A stretch of DNA of 64,000 bases from Amia ocellicauda (Eukaryota > Chordata > Actinopteri > Amiiformes > Amiidae), in NCBI RefSeq assembly GCF_036373705.1, contig NC_089867.1, positions 15,897,501 to 15,961,500 of the forward strand, written 5' to 3'. The position numbers were made by a program, and so were the translations under genes. This document shows positions 24,301 through 36,489 of this stretch, in pieces; position 1 is the first letter of the stretch, and each line of letters starts with the position of its first letter. The notes below the pieces were generated by a model, which ran no database searches, was not told the origin of the DNA, and saw nothing but the letters and a program-made list of their open reading frames with translations.

Positions 24301-27300
24301 AAATGCGGTGGGGATTCGGTAACGTGACAAGAATGTGTTTACAAGAGACAACAGCTCATTAGCCAGAGCAGAACAGCGCCTCTCAAGTGTCTTTATAAAC
24401 ATCCTGAAAGCCCAATACAAATATGCCACGGTAGAAAAGACTGGGTTCCATACATCACACAGAAATGGAAAGCCTCTCCCTGGGCACACCAGAACAATTC
24501 AGAAGTACAATGTGTCAAACCCTTCCAACTAAGCATGGCAGATGGTGCTAACAGTAAATAAGAGCCAGTCTTACTCTGCAACCTCTTTGAAGGTGATCTT
24601 CTTCTTTGCACTGAATCCGGGCAGGTTCCAGGGGTCTGGCTGAAAGGCGCAAAGATAGAGAGAGAAGAGAGTGATAGGACAAGGGAAAGTGGGGAGACAA
24701 AAGATATATGAAGAGAAAAATAAATGATCCACAATATATGAATTTAAAGGAGGTAGCCTACAAATTGGTTGCAAAGGAATTTAACAGATTAAAAACTGTT
24801 GAGAGGTTCAGACAAGTCCTGTGTCCCAATGTTCCTCTCATGTGTAACCACAGCTCAGCTCCTACATTGTGGAACTGCCACACCCTGACCAAGCCAGACT
24901 ACATCAGACAGCTGCTGGCATGAAGTTGACTTGATGTCTACAGTGTCCATCAAGTGAACCAGCTACAACAGTCCAGAGGGCAACCTGTGTCTAGGTAGTT
25001 GTGTGTTTCTTACTGTTGTGTTTTGTCTGTGTGCAGCCTAGTGTCCTGAGTTACCTGGTACAGGAAGGTGGGCGACAGCATGTAGCTGAGCATCTCCTGG
25101 TGGAAGACAGGGGTCAGGCTGCCGGACAGCGGAGGGACAATCCACACCCAGTCAGCCGGGCAGCCTCCTCGCGCACGGTACTCATTGTCCAAGTGCTTCA
25201 TGAAGGACTCGGTGGCCGCATGGTGATCCACTATGGTCACCTTTGCCTGCTGCTCTCACACACACAGGCAGAGACACACACACACACAGTGGCAACAGGC
25301 AGAGACAGACACGGGCAGTGAGACGGAGATCTGAGGTTCGCGTGTGGTGAGTATCTCTGTGCGATGCGCCGGTGTTTGTGTGCTGTGTGCGTCGGTGTCA
25401 GCGGGTCACCTGGTAACTGTGCAGCACTGCAATGTTGATCTCCACCATGGCTTTGTCCTTCCACAGAGACGAGGTCTTCCTGGTGTCCAGACCCATGCGC
25501 CGCCCCACCTCCTACACTCACACACACAGAAGAGCACGACACCACCTCAACACGCTGCCTTTCTAGATGCACAGATACGCATGGGGGTCCCCAGTCGTGG
25601 CTACCACCCCAGGAGCATCAGCACTGCCTTAACTTGTCATTGCATGAGATTAGGAAGTAGTTGCTTTTTAACTGCTACAAAATGGGCTGTCTGAAATGAA
25701 CACTGTAACTGGTCCTCCAGGCCAGCAGGTGGGAGTCTGGAAGAAATTCAAAAGCTACATCCCGCCAAATCATACCTGGTTGTGGTAAAAATGTATCGAG
25801 CTCTAAACAAAGGGACCTTTTGTGCTAACCTTAACAGTGAAGAATCTGGATCAAAGACAATATGGCGAATGATTTGAAATGCTTAATTTAACGCCTTAAT
25901 AAAGGAAACAGCATTCTTAAACTAATCAAATAAAGCTTGTGGGTGAAGGGAGGGTGGTGGTGAAAAGCTGCAGGCTGTTATTTTTCTGTGCCTACATTTC
26001 TGTCTCACTTGAACTACGTACCAGAGATCATTATATTGAAAACCTGTCTGTTTCTTGCCAGAGCTTCACTTCCCCAAACCCTCGCAAAATTAGGCCTGAT
26101 CTCTGTTCACTCTTGAATCAGTTCTCAACTAGTCCAACTGGTCTCTGTTCAGACTAGAGCTCGCAAGACCCTGCAGATCTCTTTCCTGCGACTGCCCTGC
26201 ATGCCTGCTGAATCTCTCTGTTTAAGGTCAATGTTGTCATTCTTTTTTGCCTGTGTTGCTTTGCTGTTTAGATCACTGGCAGCTGCTGGCAGCGCCTGAT
26301 GCCATACCTCCAGGATGTTGTATCTGTAGTTGTCACAGAAGTTTCTGACGCCGATCTCGGAGCCCATGTACCAGCCGTTGAAGGGTGTAGCAGTGAACTC
26401 CAACCCACCGATCTCCAGCAGCATGTTAGCCACGGCAGGGAGGCCATACCACCGCAGATTCAGCTCTGCAAACCAGGGCAGCCTGCCACACACAGCACAG
26501 TTAGCACACAGCACAGCACAGGACACAACACACAGCACATAGTACACAGTAGCGTGTGCAGGTCGGAGCCCCCCGCTTGAGACTGAAACCACGCACCACA
26601 CAGCCCCACCCAGTAGAGTGTTAAACCCGCAACGCACATGCACACAAAGAGCCCTGTCACAACAGCAACACCCAGCAGAGCACCCGTCCTGCACCCACAT
26701 AGGATTAACACCGGCACATCTGCATCTGGCCCTGTGAGAGGCGCCACATGCCACACACACACATACATACAAACATACATACATGAATCTCACAAGTGCA
26801 GAAGAGTTAGATCAACTCATACTCAGACAGACAAGCATATAGACAGATATACAGCAAAATACACAGAGCATGAGACTCACGTGGGGTGTGTGATGGGCAC
26901 CTCCAAAACCAGCTCAGGGGGCAGACTGAAGATCTGGGGGGGCTCCCCACGGGCCTGCAGGATCAGGGGCAGCACGTCAAAACGCCCCCCTCTTGGCCGC
27001 CAGCCCATCTGTACGCACAGCTGAAGAGAGACGGGGAGGTTACTGTCACCTTGGCAGGGGGGCGTTGTGTCAGTGTGAATGAAAACAGGTCAATGAAAAC
27101 AATTTTTTTCTTCTTCTATTAAGTATGAAAAAGTATTTGATTGAAGTCAGAACTTTACTGCAGTGGACAGCACTATTATCAGGTGTAAACTCCTTTATGA
27201 AATTGATCACAATGGGACCACATTACTTTATGCACTAATCCACATTATGCATTAAAACGACATGCATTTAACCGAAGCATGTTTAAAACTTGACCAGCTG

Positions 27301-30300
27301 CTTGCTGTGCAATAAATGCAATTAACAGTCAACAGCATAGCCTAACGTAACATACACTACATGGCCAAAAATATTTAGTGGATTCTGCTATTTCAGCCAC
27401 ACCCATTGGTGACAGGTGTATAAAATCAAGCACACAGCAATGCAATCTCCTTAGACTAACATTGGCAGTAGAGTGGGCCTTACTTAAGAGCCCAGTGACT
27501 TTGAACATGGCACCGTCACAAGTCAGTTCATCATATTTCTGCCCTGCTACAGCTGCCCCAGAACTGTGCCAAATACACAGTACACATAAGAAAAAAAAGA
27601 AAACAGATGGGCCTAGTGACCCGCGTCTTTGTTTCTGTCAACCCGATAAAACATTTATTGTTGTATTTTCTGTTTGCTGGTTTTGATTTTGCTGTATCTT
27701 GAATGAGGAAACAGACTTCATTTATTTCCCCGATTACTGCTATCTAGGATTGTGGTTAGTACTGCATTTGTGTTAACTCAACCTTAGAAACCATTCATGT
27801 TAATTCAACCGGAAACTTTATTATCTTAAATTACCAGCATGAAAATAAATTAGCCCCCCCAGATGGAGCCCCCCCAGATGTTCACTCTGCATGTCGATTC
27901 TAGAGACCAGAGTATTGATACAATATCATGAAAAATAGAATTGCAATTCTACATTAAATCGTGTATCAGCACAGCCTTATTCAGCAGACGCAAAAACGGC
28001 AATTTCAACAACAGAAGCATCAGAACTATCAGTATCAGTATCAGCAGCAGTCACAGTAGTATCCCTATCGGTGTTGATATCAGTATTGGTGGCAGCTAAC
28101 CTCGGTGAGCTCCACATTAGAGGGGTCCCCGATGATGGAGCCGTCCGGCTGTCTGTAGCCGGCGTATCGAATCAGCTGGGGGTTCCACACTCGGAAATCC
28201 CCGTGACCCTGTGACCTCTGAGGGAACACCGTGATGGCAGACCTGTGAGGACAGGGACAGGGGGTTGTGATGTAACTGACACACGAAGAACAGTAAAGGG
28301 TATTTTGTAGCACGTAGGCACGATATTAGACCTGGCTGTGCTGCAAGGATGCTGTCTCTTCCCCCGTGTCTGAACCCTGTCGCACATTTTTCCAGGAAAC
28401 ACAGACAACTAGACATTCTTCATTCTGTGCACCTGCAAAGCGAGACTGAGACTAACAAAGAACCCCCTTCTGTTTTATCAGGTCAGATTATCACCTGGAA
28501 CACGGAACATGTCTGGAAAATAATAGACCATATCAGGTCACATTGTCACAACTGTCGATGAAGGAACTATGAAGAACCACTTTGTTATAAGATATTCCAT
28601 CTGATTCACAACATTTCCCAAACTTCAGCACTAAGCTAAAGGGGGTGAGTTTGCGCTGAGGAAAGACGTGGGTTTAAAAATTCAAACTAGTGACAGGGAT
28701 GACATTAAGAGACCGTGAGGAAAGACACAGACCTGGCAAGAGCCACGGAAAACAGATAAGAACAAGCTTGGGAGAAACTGACCTGAGGTTGCCCTTGTTG
28801 GTGGCGTACTTGATGTGATTGCAGATGTGGGTGAACATCTCCGCAGCTGAGGAGCAGTCTCGAGCGTCAAACACCTGCAAACGCACTCAGTGTCAGGGGC
28901 GGAGGATACTGCTCACACACAGCACACTGCACTCATCTAACAGTAACGTTATACAGTCATGGCGCATCTTAAGATCATCCCCCATGTTTATTAATTCCCA
29001 AAAGCCCCATGCCTCCCTATGGCCCTGCCCACCTGACCCTCTTCAATGTGCGTGGGTCTCGGACACCCGTTAGAGAGTGGGTGTATCAGAGCATAGGAGT
29101 GCGTGTTTATGTGTGTGTGTGCGAGTGTGTGAGTCAGTGTGTTCACAGTGCAGCAGCAGAAAGCGGGGGTGGGGGGGTGTTAAGCAGCTCCAGAAAGGCT
29201 AAGCAGGGGCCACACACAGCGATAAACATCCATCTACTGAGGCTCTTGAGCTGTCACCCTCTCCCTCCTTCCGAACACTTTTTCAAAGCTGTTTACTTCA
29301 GCCAGCCTAAACAGTAAATGCACGGCCTTCCACGGGCACAGTGCTGACCATGCGCTGCTCTTCAACACCACCACCCCTTCCGTCCCTTCCCTCCCTCCTT
29401 CACCTGTAGTTTAGACCACTGGATGCGCCCCACGCAGCGGGGCGCGTTCCTCCAGGCCTGTTTGGCCCCGAAGATCAGCTCTGTCTCCTCCAGCTGATAG
29501 GACCCAGTTGTGATGATCTCCCTCTGCACCACGCTGAGCCGCTGCTGGTGAGCCTCGGACTGGGAGCTGCCAACACAGAGCACCATGTGACCACCACGCA
29601 CTTCATACGCACATGGTCACTGCACACTGTAGATACTGCACACTGTATAAACGCGCGCTAAACACACAGCACACATGGACACAAACACACAGAGACATCT
29701 CTCGCCGCTTCTCTCTCTCTCACCGTTTTATGGAGGTGTAGTAGTGGTTTATGAAGTCTGTGGCTTGGTCCAGTAGGCTGACCTGGTCTGGGGGGTGTTC
29801 GGGAGAGCGGCGCACCATTGTTGAGGGGTACATGACGGAGCCCAGACACCGGCGCCCTCCACAAGCCATCTCCTGCAGCACGGGGGGAGAGAGAGAAGGA
29901 CAGATCGACACTGACACTGACTGATCACTGCAGCCTGACAGGGGTCGAAGCAATGACTGGGCACTTCCTCTCAAGACTCTCGTTAACGACTTAATTGATC
30001 GAATTCACCACACTCTCCAGGTCAAGCAGCTGGAGCCCTTTCTTGGGGTTGATCAGCTGCTGAAAACTAAACAAGCATGTTGGACTGACTGGCCCCCTCT
30101 CGCCTATAATCTTTTGTGTTCTCCAGTTCCTCTCCATCAGCAGGTAATCACAGGTGTCTAGACTCACCTGGGTGGTCTTCATGTGCAGGGTGTCATACAG
30201 CGACTCGCCAGTTTCCCAATTCTTAATGCGGACATACTTCTGCACCTTGCAGAGGGAGGGTGAGCTGTGGGGAAAGAGAGGGAGAGGAGGAGGTAATCCC

Positions 30301-32315
30301 AGAACTTCATGCAGGAGACTGGGCTTTCTGTCAACATACTCCAGATCAGAGCCTGTCTCCAGCTCTCACGGTGATAAATTATAGTTTCTCACCTCCAGGA
30401 AACCAGGGGTTTAAATGTAAAGAGTCAACTTGAAAAACTGCAGCTCATTAAGAACAACAGACTGAAATGAATGTATCTGTTGACTTTTCTGAAACAGTTG
30501 ATTTAAGTTCCTTATCTTTGTTTTTCATTCTGATAACTGCGAAGTTTCCGTAAATTTGAGTGTGTGTGTGTGTTATGTGTGTGCACATGACCAATTAAAG
30601 AGATTGCCTGTCAAATAAATTAAACCCATGTTAATTGGGACTTAATGAGACAGAGAACTTCATTCCAGGACAGGTCTCTACATCTCACTGAATCTCTCTG
30701 GGTCTAGAAGAGTGTGCTGCGGCCCCAGGCACACTAATCAATCCACGCAGAGCTCAGGGCCACAGGGTCACAAGGTCACAGGGTCTTGTGCTCACTGGAT
30801 TGTCAGGACTGGAGAATTCCCAAGTCTGCCTGCAAAGACTCACCTATCAGCATTTGCAGTGATGCGTTAACTGATAACTGAATGTTTCTCAACAGATCTG
30901 GATTCAAGATACACACGCACACACACATACATATATTTCCATTTAATTAACTTAAGAGAACAAAATCTAAACTGCCATAGAACTCCATGGGTTAAAACAT
31001 TAAATATAAATTTGACTCATAACTTGATCCCTGCACTAACAAGTAATGTAGAAATTGTTTGATGTCTTATGATACCATTTGTATTAAACATTTAATTTAT
31101 GACACTTTGCAACATGGGTCAGTTGTACCTTTCATGACCTGATTCTATATAACCACCTTCCAGCAAATACACACGAAATATCTGTTCACACTGTACCTGT
31201 AATTTAGCAGATTATTCCCCTAAGCGGTTCAGCACTCCTGGAATTAGTGATTTCCCTGATGCCTGTAACTCTTATCTATGACTTCAGCGGATCTTGTCTT
31301 GTCTCCATTTGTTAGATAGTAGAACTAGGATGTATGACTTGTATTTGATATGAAGAGTATATTTTATCTTTGTACTTCTGTAATGTTGAACCTGTAATTG
31401 TATTAGGTTTGATTTGGAGTTTTGTACTGTTGTATTGATCTTGTACTCTGTGATTCACCCTGGATTAGGGTGGGCCAATAAATCAATAATAATAATATAA
31501 TGACAAATTTAAAAGCATAACTCAGTTTACTTAGCCAGCAATGGACAGTAAGGCTTTTAGAACTTTAAAGTAATAAATCAGGGGAAACATAAATTAATCA
31601 AGTGAGTAATGTAACACCCTGCTCTGCGTGTTCAAAATTAACAATAACAATCGCTTTCTCCACACTACACCCATAACAGCTGGAATCATCGGCAATCAAC
31701 AGCACTCAGCGACACAAATCTTATGATACAGTCCGAATGCAACACCCATATTCTAGAAGAGCCACAGATCTCGAGTAACTGTCACGACTCAAACCAACAT
31801 GCTAGAGTGCAATGTTTTGATGCAGCCCAAAACCTTCCTCAACGGAGCATGACCGCCCCAGACTGGAGCAGCCAGTTCTGGGGAGCAGGGGGTTTAGTTC
31901 AATTCCACCCGTCCTTCTGAGCAGAGAATTAAACAGAAGCTTTTTTAGGTTCTGTTTTCTCCAGTGTGCGTAAGAACACAGAAGTCAATGCATTTTAAAC
32001 ACTTTCCCTTTTTCTATCTCAATACATTTAGAAAGGAGGAATCGAACAATGTGAAGCATGTAGCCCACATGGCATGTGTCCGAGTGCCTGGGCTGTGCTG
32101 TGCAGGGTGCGGGTGGGCAGGGACAGTGCCCAGACTTGTGCCAGGGCCACACACCATAAACAGGCAGCCCTGAGCTCCACAGCACTGTTCACTCACCAGT
32201 CTGATGCAGAGGAACCTGCGGTACCGTTTTCCCTCAGTTGGGTGCAGTTCCTGGGGCCAAGGGTCCCGTTCTGGCCTGGGACAGCACTGTCTATAGAGGT
32301 CATCTTGGAGTTCAT
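18383..32315 (-). CDS. nos3: Endothelial-type nitric oxide synthase, 26 coding exons
   Basis: Makes NO and citrulline from L-arginine with NADPH, O2, heme, BH4, FMN and FAD. Exons: 32197-32315, 30168-30264, 29724-29872, 29404-29566, 28783-28874, 28101-28242, 26881-27020, 26308-26482, 25410-25511, 25055-25249, 24575-24639, 23965-24109, 23688-23792, 23297-23358, 23082-23198, 22189-22363, 21910-22039, 21641-21719, 21161-21345, 20690-20856, 19806-20016, 19606-19693, 19333-19454, 19038-19186, 18609-18803, 18383-18505. All join in phase to about 1163 residues (human 1203). Seen: zinc CX4C (Cys76/81), heme Cys166 in WRNAPRCVG, substrate Glu343, calmodulin site about 470-490 ([20 protein letters not shown]), [44 protein letters not shown]. 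The short C-terminus, calmodulin segment and [18 protein letters not shown] favour NOS3 over NOS1/NOS2. Exon 1 is the weak point: open, phase-matched, good donor, but no Met-Gly-Asn. Exon 10 has a tandem CAGCAG acceptor. Confidence 0.94.
20019..20687. repeat. Minisatellite filling nos3 intron 20
   Basis: About two dozen copies of a 25-33 bp unit, core GTCACACAAGTACACACAGC with CGT/TGT/CAT and CTCGTAC variants, occupy nearly the whole 673-bp intron between exons at 20690 and 20016. The array lacks stop codons in all plus frames, which produces long artefact ORFs. Copy number is probably polymorphic. Confidence 0.97.
24125..24192. repeat. (CA)n-rich microsatellite in nos3 intron
   Basis: CACACA runs broken by GG and GAGA lie just upstream of the FMN-domain exon 23965-24109 (minus strand). 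Confidence 0.9.
27353..27575 (+). mobile_element. Truncated Tc1/mariner-like fragment in nos3 intron 6
   Basis: The stretch beginning TACACTACATGGCCAAAAAT and containing TTTCAGCCACACCCATTGGT and CATGGCACCGTCACAAGTCA resembles the left end and early transposase region of a common fish mariner-like element. No matching right terminus was found, so it is a 3'-truncated relic. Assignment is from memory of the family consensus. Confidence 0.6.
31260..31500 (+). mobile_element. L2-like LINE/SINE tail in nos3 intron 1
   Basis: GATTCACCCTGGATTAGGGT followed by GGGCCAATAAATCAATAATA resembles the shared L2-type tail (CCTGGATAAGGGCGTCTGC plus AATAAAT-rich end) of fish LINEs and SINEs. The upstream part is diverged, so boundaries are approximate. 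Confidence 0.5.
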
Positions 32316-32368
32316 TCTATCTCTCTTTCTCTCCTTCTCTTTCTCTGCCTCTTTTTTCGACCACGACT

Positions 32369-32374
32369 CTTATA
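32369..32374 (-). promoter_or_regulatory. Possible TATA element upstream of nos3 exon 1
   Basis: TATAAG on the minus strand lies about 55 bp before the candidate first ATG (32315-32313), with a purine-rich segment between. If exon 1 is right, transcription would start near 32340. Weak evidence. Confidence 0.3.
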
Positions 32375-33470
32375 CACTCACAGGACAGACACTGCCTCTG
32401 GTCCCTCCTTCTCTGCAGATGTCTGCTCTGTCTGTCTGCTCCTCTCAGTCCCTCCCACTCTCACACAGCCTCTCTCCTTCCTGGGACGCACTGTGTTTAC
32501 AGTCTTGACACACTGTTTGGGTATGAGGCAACTTTTTGTGAATTGAAACAGTTCTTGCTCCCCCCAGGATTTGCATGCTGAATCTCTCTGTGGTCTCCGC
32601 CACGTGGGGTGACAGAGCTCAGACCTTGTGCACTTGGTTGTTTGTATTTTATTTTCTTCTTGGTTGTAAATTTTTTTCTTTTCCTTTTTGTGTATATTGG
32701 CTTTAATCACTAATTGCGTCCACTGTTGATTTTTTGATTACATTATTTCTTTTTTTATTTGATTACTAATGAGGCCCACCCACACTAATTCCAGTGATGC
32801 CACTTCTACGCACCTGTTCCTCTCCATTGTCAGTTGACGGATTTCCCATTTCCCACTCAAGAGATTGTTGGAAATTCACTCGACCATTTTGAAGTGACCA
32901 AATGTGTTGTTGATATACCATCAGACATAGGCGGACTGGCCATTAGGCAATTCTGGCAAATGCCAGAAGGGCCGGTCCATTTTTTAGTTCGGTGGGAAGG
33001 TCGATTCCCAGTAGACACCCGGACTGCATATCGCCAACCCCCACTCCATGGCCTAACCTTGTGAAGAAACGCATGAAGGGAATGAAAGAACCAGTTACGC
33101 AGGACATTAGGTCAACTTACAGCTGTATGGTATGTAAATTGCTGTACTAACATTGTCCTAATCGCGTCTGTATTCTCTTTGAAAATACTCTTAAGCCTTT
33201 GCAGCCAACGCATTGTAATTTTAATATACATGACGACAAGATGGTTTACAGCAGGGTTCAAAGGGGAATCTTATTAATATATGACCCATTTCAGATGTCT
33301 GTATCTTCAGTTCTACAAATGTAAAGGTGCTGTTATACAATTCACCCGAAAGCGAAACACATTTGATAACACGTCTAAATTACAGGATATGGTCGAATGC
33401 ATTATTTATCAATAATGAGATGTATAATCTGAAATGTGTATAACATACATACATACACACACATAGAGCA

Positions 33471-33642
33471 CAATTAGTTTATCTGGTTTTACCATGTACT
33501 GTATAGGTATGTGTTTGGGTAACATGAACATTTTTGTTTTATTCTATAAATTACTGAATGGAGTGGCTGCCATACATGTAGAGATGCTGATTTAAGAAAA
33601 ATTTGCAGTGGTCTCTTAATTTTTTCCAACCGTAAATACAGT
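33471..33642. mobile_element. Decayed mariner-type relic
   Basis: It contains GGTATGTGTTTGGGTAACAT and, near its right end, the terminus-like TGCAGTGGTCTCTTAATTTT followed by TTTCCAAC. These resemble terminal and subterminal pieces of a mariner element common in fish. The interior is lost. Confidence 0.5.
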
Positions 33643-35108
33643 ATAGATATTATATAACATAGTAAATGAACAGTGTCGGCGTCTTCTGTGTTTTTTCTGT
33701 CAGTTCAGTGTCCCATGCAAAGGTCTGCTGCTCAGTATTTTTTCTCAGAGTTCCCTGGAAAAGTTCTTCTCTGGACTCCACTTTGTTTATTGTGGTCCAC
33801 ATTTTTTTCTTTTTTAAGTCTGAACTTAGCATGTTTATTTTCCTATTAACTTGGTCAGGCGAGTGATTAATACCCATCAAAAGAAGTCGCCCGCTATCCA
33901 TTTAGACAGCAGCGTTCGTATACTTCCTTCCATTTCTTTTTGAACTTCCATACAGTTTGTAAACAGAGCTTTCATTTCTGCATCAGTTGCTACATCTAAA
34001 GCCGACATTTTGAATTCTACAGTCAACTAATTAGAATTGGGATTCTAGAATATGGGATTACATAGCACAGTGGTTCTCAAAGTGGGGCCCCTCAAGGTGG
34101 CCCCAGGAAGCCGTGCATAAAATATACAACTTAGGCCACATTTTATATGTAGGTTATTCTTGTTAAAATAGTGCATTTAAAAAATTGCCATTAATCAGTA
34201 GACAAAATATTGACTCCTACTTTAAACAGGAAGTGGTATGAGTTTGAAATTGCCAATTTAATTTAAAAATAAATAATGTCATTACCAATACAGTCCGTGC
34301 TCGGTATCCCATCAAATCTTCACACTTTTCAGAATTAGCTTTTCACCAACAACAATTCATAACAGACAATAAGTCACTGACAAAACAGTGTGCTCTATAA
34401 GTTTTCAATTTAGAAATCACTACTTATAGAAACCAGGTGAGGCCACAATATATCATAAGCGGTGCTAAAAACAAATAGAGCTATTAATAAATCATAAAAA
34501 ACAAATACAGTACATATTCAATTCAGTAGTTTACTGTCTCTTTTGATTTAGATTGAATACTTCTTATGTCCTACAACGATTCCAAAACATAGTTTTATTA
34601 AATCCTACAGTTACCCACAGCAGTTGTAGTCCAATTTTCAACTCTTTAATTTCACTCCGCTTTATCAATAACTCGAAAACGAAAACGACCATACCCAGAA
34701 CGTACCACTCTGTCAGCATGTTTCGTCATTCGGCACAGAAATGAATAGAAGAAAAAATCTATAGAATGTTTACTAGCTACACACTTTAATTTGACCATAG
34801 AGCAGTTTGAACTGTTTTCATTAAAACTCATTATTAAACTGTGCTAATTTCTATGAAGATGTCAGCTAACAAAATTCATCAGTACATTTGGGACTAAATA
34901 CAGTGAGGGAAAGAAAGTATTTGATCCCCTGCTGATTTTGTACGTTTGCCCACTGACAAAGAAATGATCAGTCTATAATTTTAATGGTAGGTGTATTTTA
35001 ACAGTGAGAGACAGAATAACAACAAAAAAATCCAGAAAAACGCATTTCAAAAAAGTTATAAATTGATTTGCATGTTAATGAGGGAAATAAGTATTTGACC
35101 CCTTCGAC

Positions 35109-36104
35109 TTAGTACTTGGTGGCAAAACCCTTGTTGGCAATCACAGAGGTCAGACGTTTCTTGTAGTTGGCCACCAGGTTTGCACACATCTCAGGAGGGA
35201 TTTTGTCCCACTCCTCTTTGCAGATCCTCTCCAAGTCATTAAGGTTTCGAGGCTGACGTTTGGCAACTCGAACCTTCAGCTCCCTCCACAGATTTTCTAT
35301 GGGATTGAGGTCTGGAGACTGGCTAGGCCACTCCAGGACCTTAATGTGCTTCTTCTTGAGCCACTCCTTTGTTGCCTTGGCTGTGTGTTTTGGGTCATTG
35401 TCATGCTGGAATACCCATCCACGACCCATTTTCAATGCCCTGGCTGAGGGAAGAAGGTTCTCACCCAAGATTTGACGGTACATGGCCCCGTCCATCGTCC
35501 CTTTGATGCGGTGCAGTTGTCCTGTCCCCTTAGCAGATAAACACCCCCAAAGCATAATGTTTCCACCTCCATGTTTGACGGTGGGGATGGTGTTCTTGGG
35601 GTCATTCCTCCTCCTCCAAACACGGCGAGTTGAATTGATGTCAAAGAGCTCGATTTTGGTTTCATCTGACCACAACACTTTCACCCAGTTCTCCTCTGAA
35701 TCATTCAGATGTTCATTGGCAAACTTCAGACGGGCCTGTACATGTGCTTTCTTGAGCAGGGGGACCTTGCGGGCGCTGCAGGATTTCAGTCCTTCACGGC
35801 GTAGTGTGTTACCAATTGTTTTCTTGGTGACTATGGTCCCAGCTGCCTTGAGATCATTAACAAGATCCTGCCGTGTAGTTCTGGGCTGATTCCTCACCGT
35901 TCTCATGATCATTGAAACTCCACGAGGTGAGATCTTGCATGGAGCCCCAGACCGAGGGAGACTGACAGTGATTTTGTGTTTCTTCCATTTGCGAATAATC
36001 GCACCAACTGTTGTCACCTTCTCACCAAGCTGCTTGGCGATGGTCTTGTAGCCCATTCCAGCCTTGTGTAGGTCTACAATCTTGTCCCTGACATCCTTGG
36101 ACAT
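35109..36104 (-). CDS. Tc1-like transposase (DD34E), possibly start-damaged
   Basis: A 331-residue ORF with no internal stop. An N-terminal paired-type helix-turn-helix region ([20 protein letters not shown], then [13 protein letters not shown] and [12 protein letters not shown]) is followed by the DDE nuclease: Asp147 in VLWSDETK, Asp235 in [10 protein letters not shown] and Glu270 in [11 protein letters not shown]. Thirty-four residues separate the last two, the DD34E spacing of Tc1. The related start MAKTK- occurs 15 bp upstream (ATG at 36121-36119), but in another frame; family transposases usually run straight from it into the SKDVRDK block. A small deletion of about 2 bp just after the start codon is therefore likely, leaving only the internal ATG, which would cost about 7 residues. 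Whether such a protein works is unknown. All three catalytic residues are intact. Confidence 0.93.
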   Translation of the reverse strand: MSKDVRDKIVDLHKAGMGYKTIAKQLGEKVTTVGAIIRKWKKHKITVSLPRSGAPCKISPRGVSMIMRTVRNQPRTTRQDLVNDLKAAGTIVTKKTIGNTLRREGLKSCSARKVPLLKKAHVQARLKFANEHLNDSEENWVKVLWSDETKIELFDINSTRRVWRRRNDPKNTIPTVKHGGGNIMLWGCLSAKGTGQLHRIKGTMDGAMYRQILGENLLPSARALKMGRGWVFQHDNDPKHTAKATKEWLKKKHIKVLEWPSQSPDLNPIENLWRELKVRVAKRQPRNLNDLERICKEEWDKIPPEMCANLVANYKKRLTSVIANKGFATKY

Positions 36105-36162
36105 CTTTGGTCTTGGCCATGGTGGAGAGTTTGGAATCTGATTGATTGATTGCTTCTGTGGA

Positions 36163-36259
36163 CAGGTGTCTTTTATACAGGTAACGAGCTGAGATTAGGA
36201 GCACTCCCTTTAAGAGAGTGCTCCTAATCTCAGCTCATTACCTGTATAAAAGACACCTG
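36163..36259. repeat. Perfectly placed palindrome inside the Tc1 element
   Basis: Arms 36163-36206 and 36216-36259 are 44 bp, complementary except one pair, around a 9-bp centre. Each arm carries TATAAAAGACACCTG (or complement), so a TATA-like box faces outward on both strands. The palindrome sits just 5' of the transposase start and probably includes its promoter. Confidence 0.93.
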
Positions 36260-36489
36260 GGAGCCAGAAATCTTGCTGATTGATAGGGGATCAAATACTT
36301 ATTTCCCTCATTAACATGCAAATCAATTTATAACTTTTTTGAAATGCGTTTTTCTGGATTTTTGTGTTGTTATTCTGTCTCTCACTGTTAAAATACACCT
36401 ACCATTAAAATTATAGTCTGATCATTTCTTTGTCAGTGGGCAAACGTACAAAATCAGCAGGGGATCAAATACTTTTTTCCCTCACTGTA

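Larger units (their letters stand above)
32316..34900. other. Intergenic stretch upstream of nos3
   Basis: No gene is supported. A diverged segment at about 32928-33000 (GGCGGACTGGCCATTAGGCA, with a TTCTGGCAAATGCCAGAA hairpin) and CAGTGGTTCTCAAAGTGG near 34072 look like edges of DNA transposons (the second resembles a hAT end), but no partner ends were found. A mariner relic is listed separately. Confidence 0.45.
34901..36487. mobile_element. Nearly intact Tc1-like transposon with 202-bp terminal inverted repeats
   Basis: The 1587-bp element has matching 202-bp ends (34901-35102 and 36286-36487, outermost CAGTGAGGGAAAGAAAGTAT / TTTTTTCCCTCACTG). TA flanks it at 34899-34900 and 36488-36489. 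Each long arm repeats its outer GTATTTGATCCCC-like motif at its inner edge, the IR/DR layout of Tc1 elements such as Sleeping Beauty. It carries a minus-strand transposase ORF. Near-identity of the arms suggests a fairly recent insertion. Confidence 0.97.
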
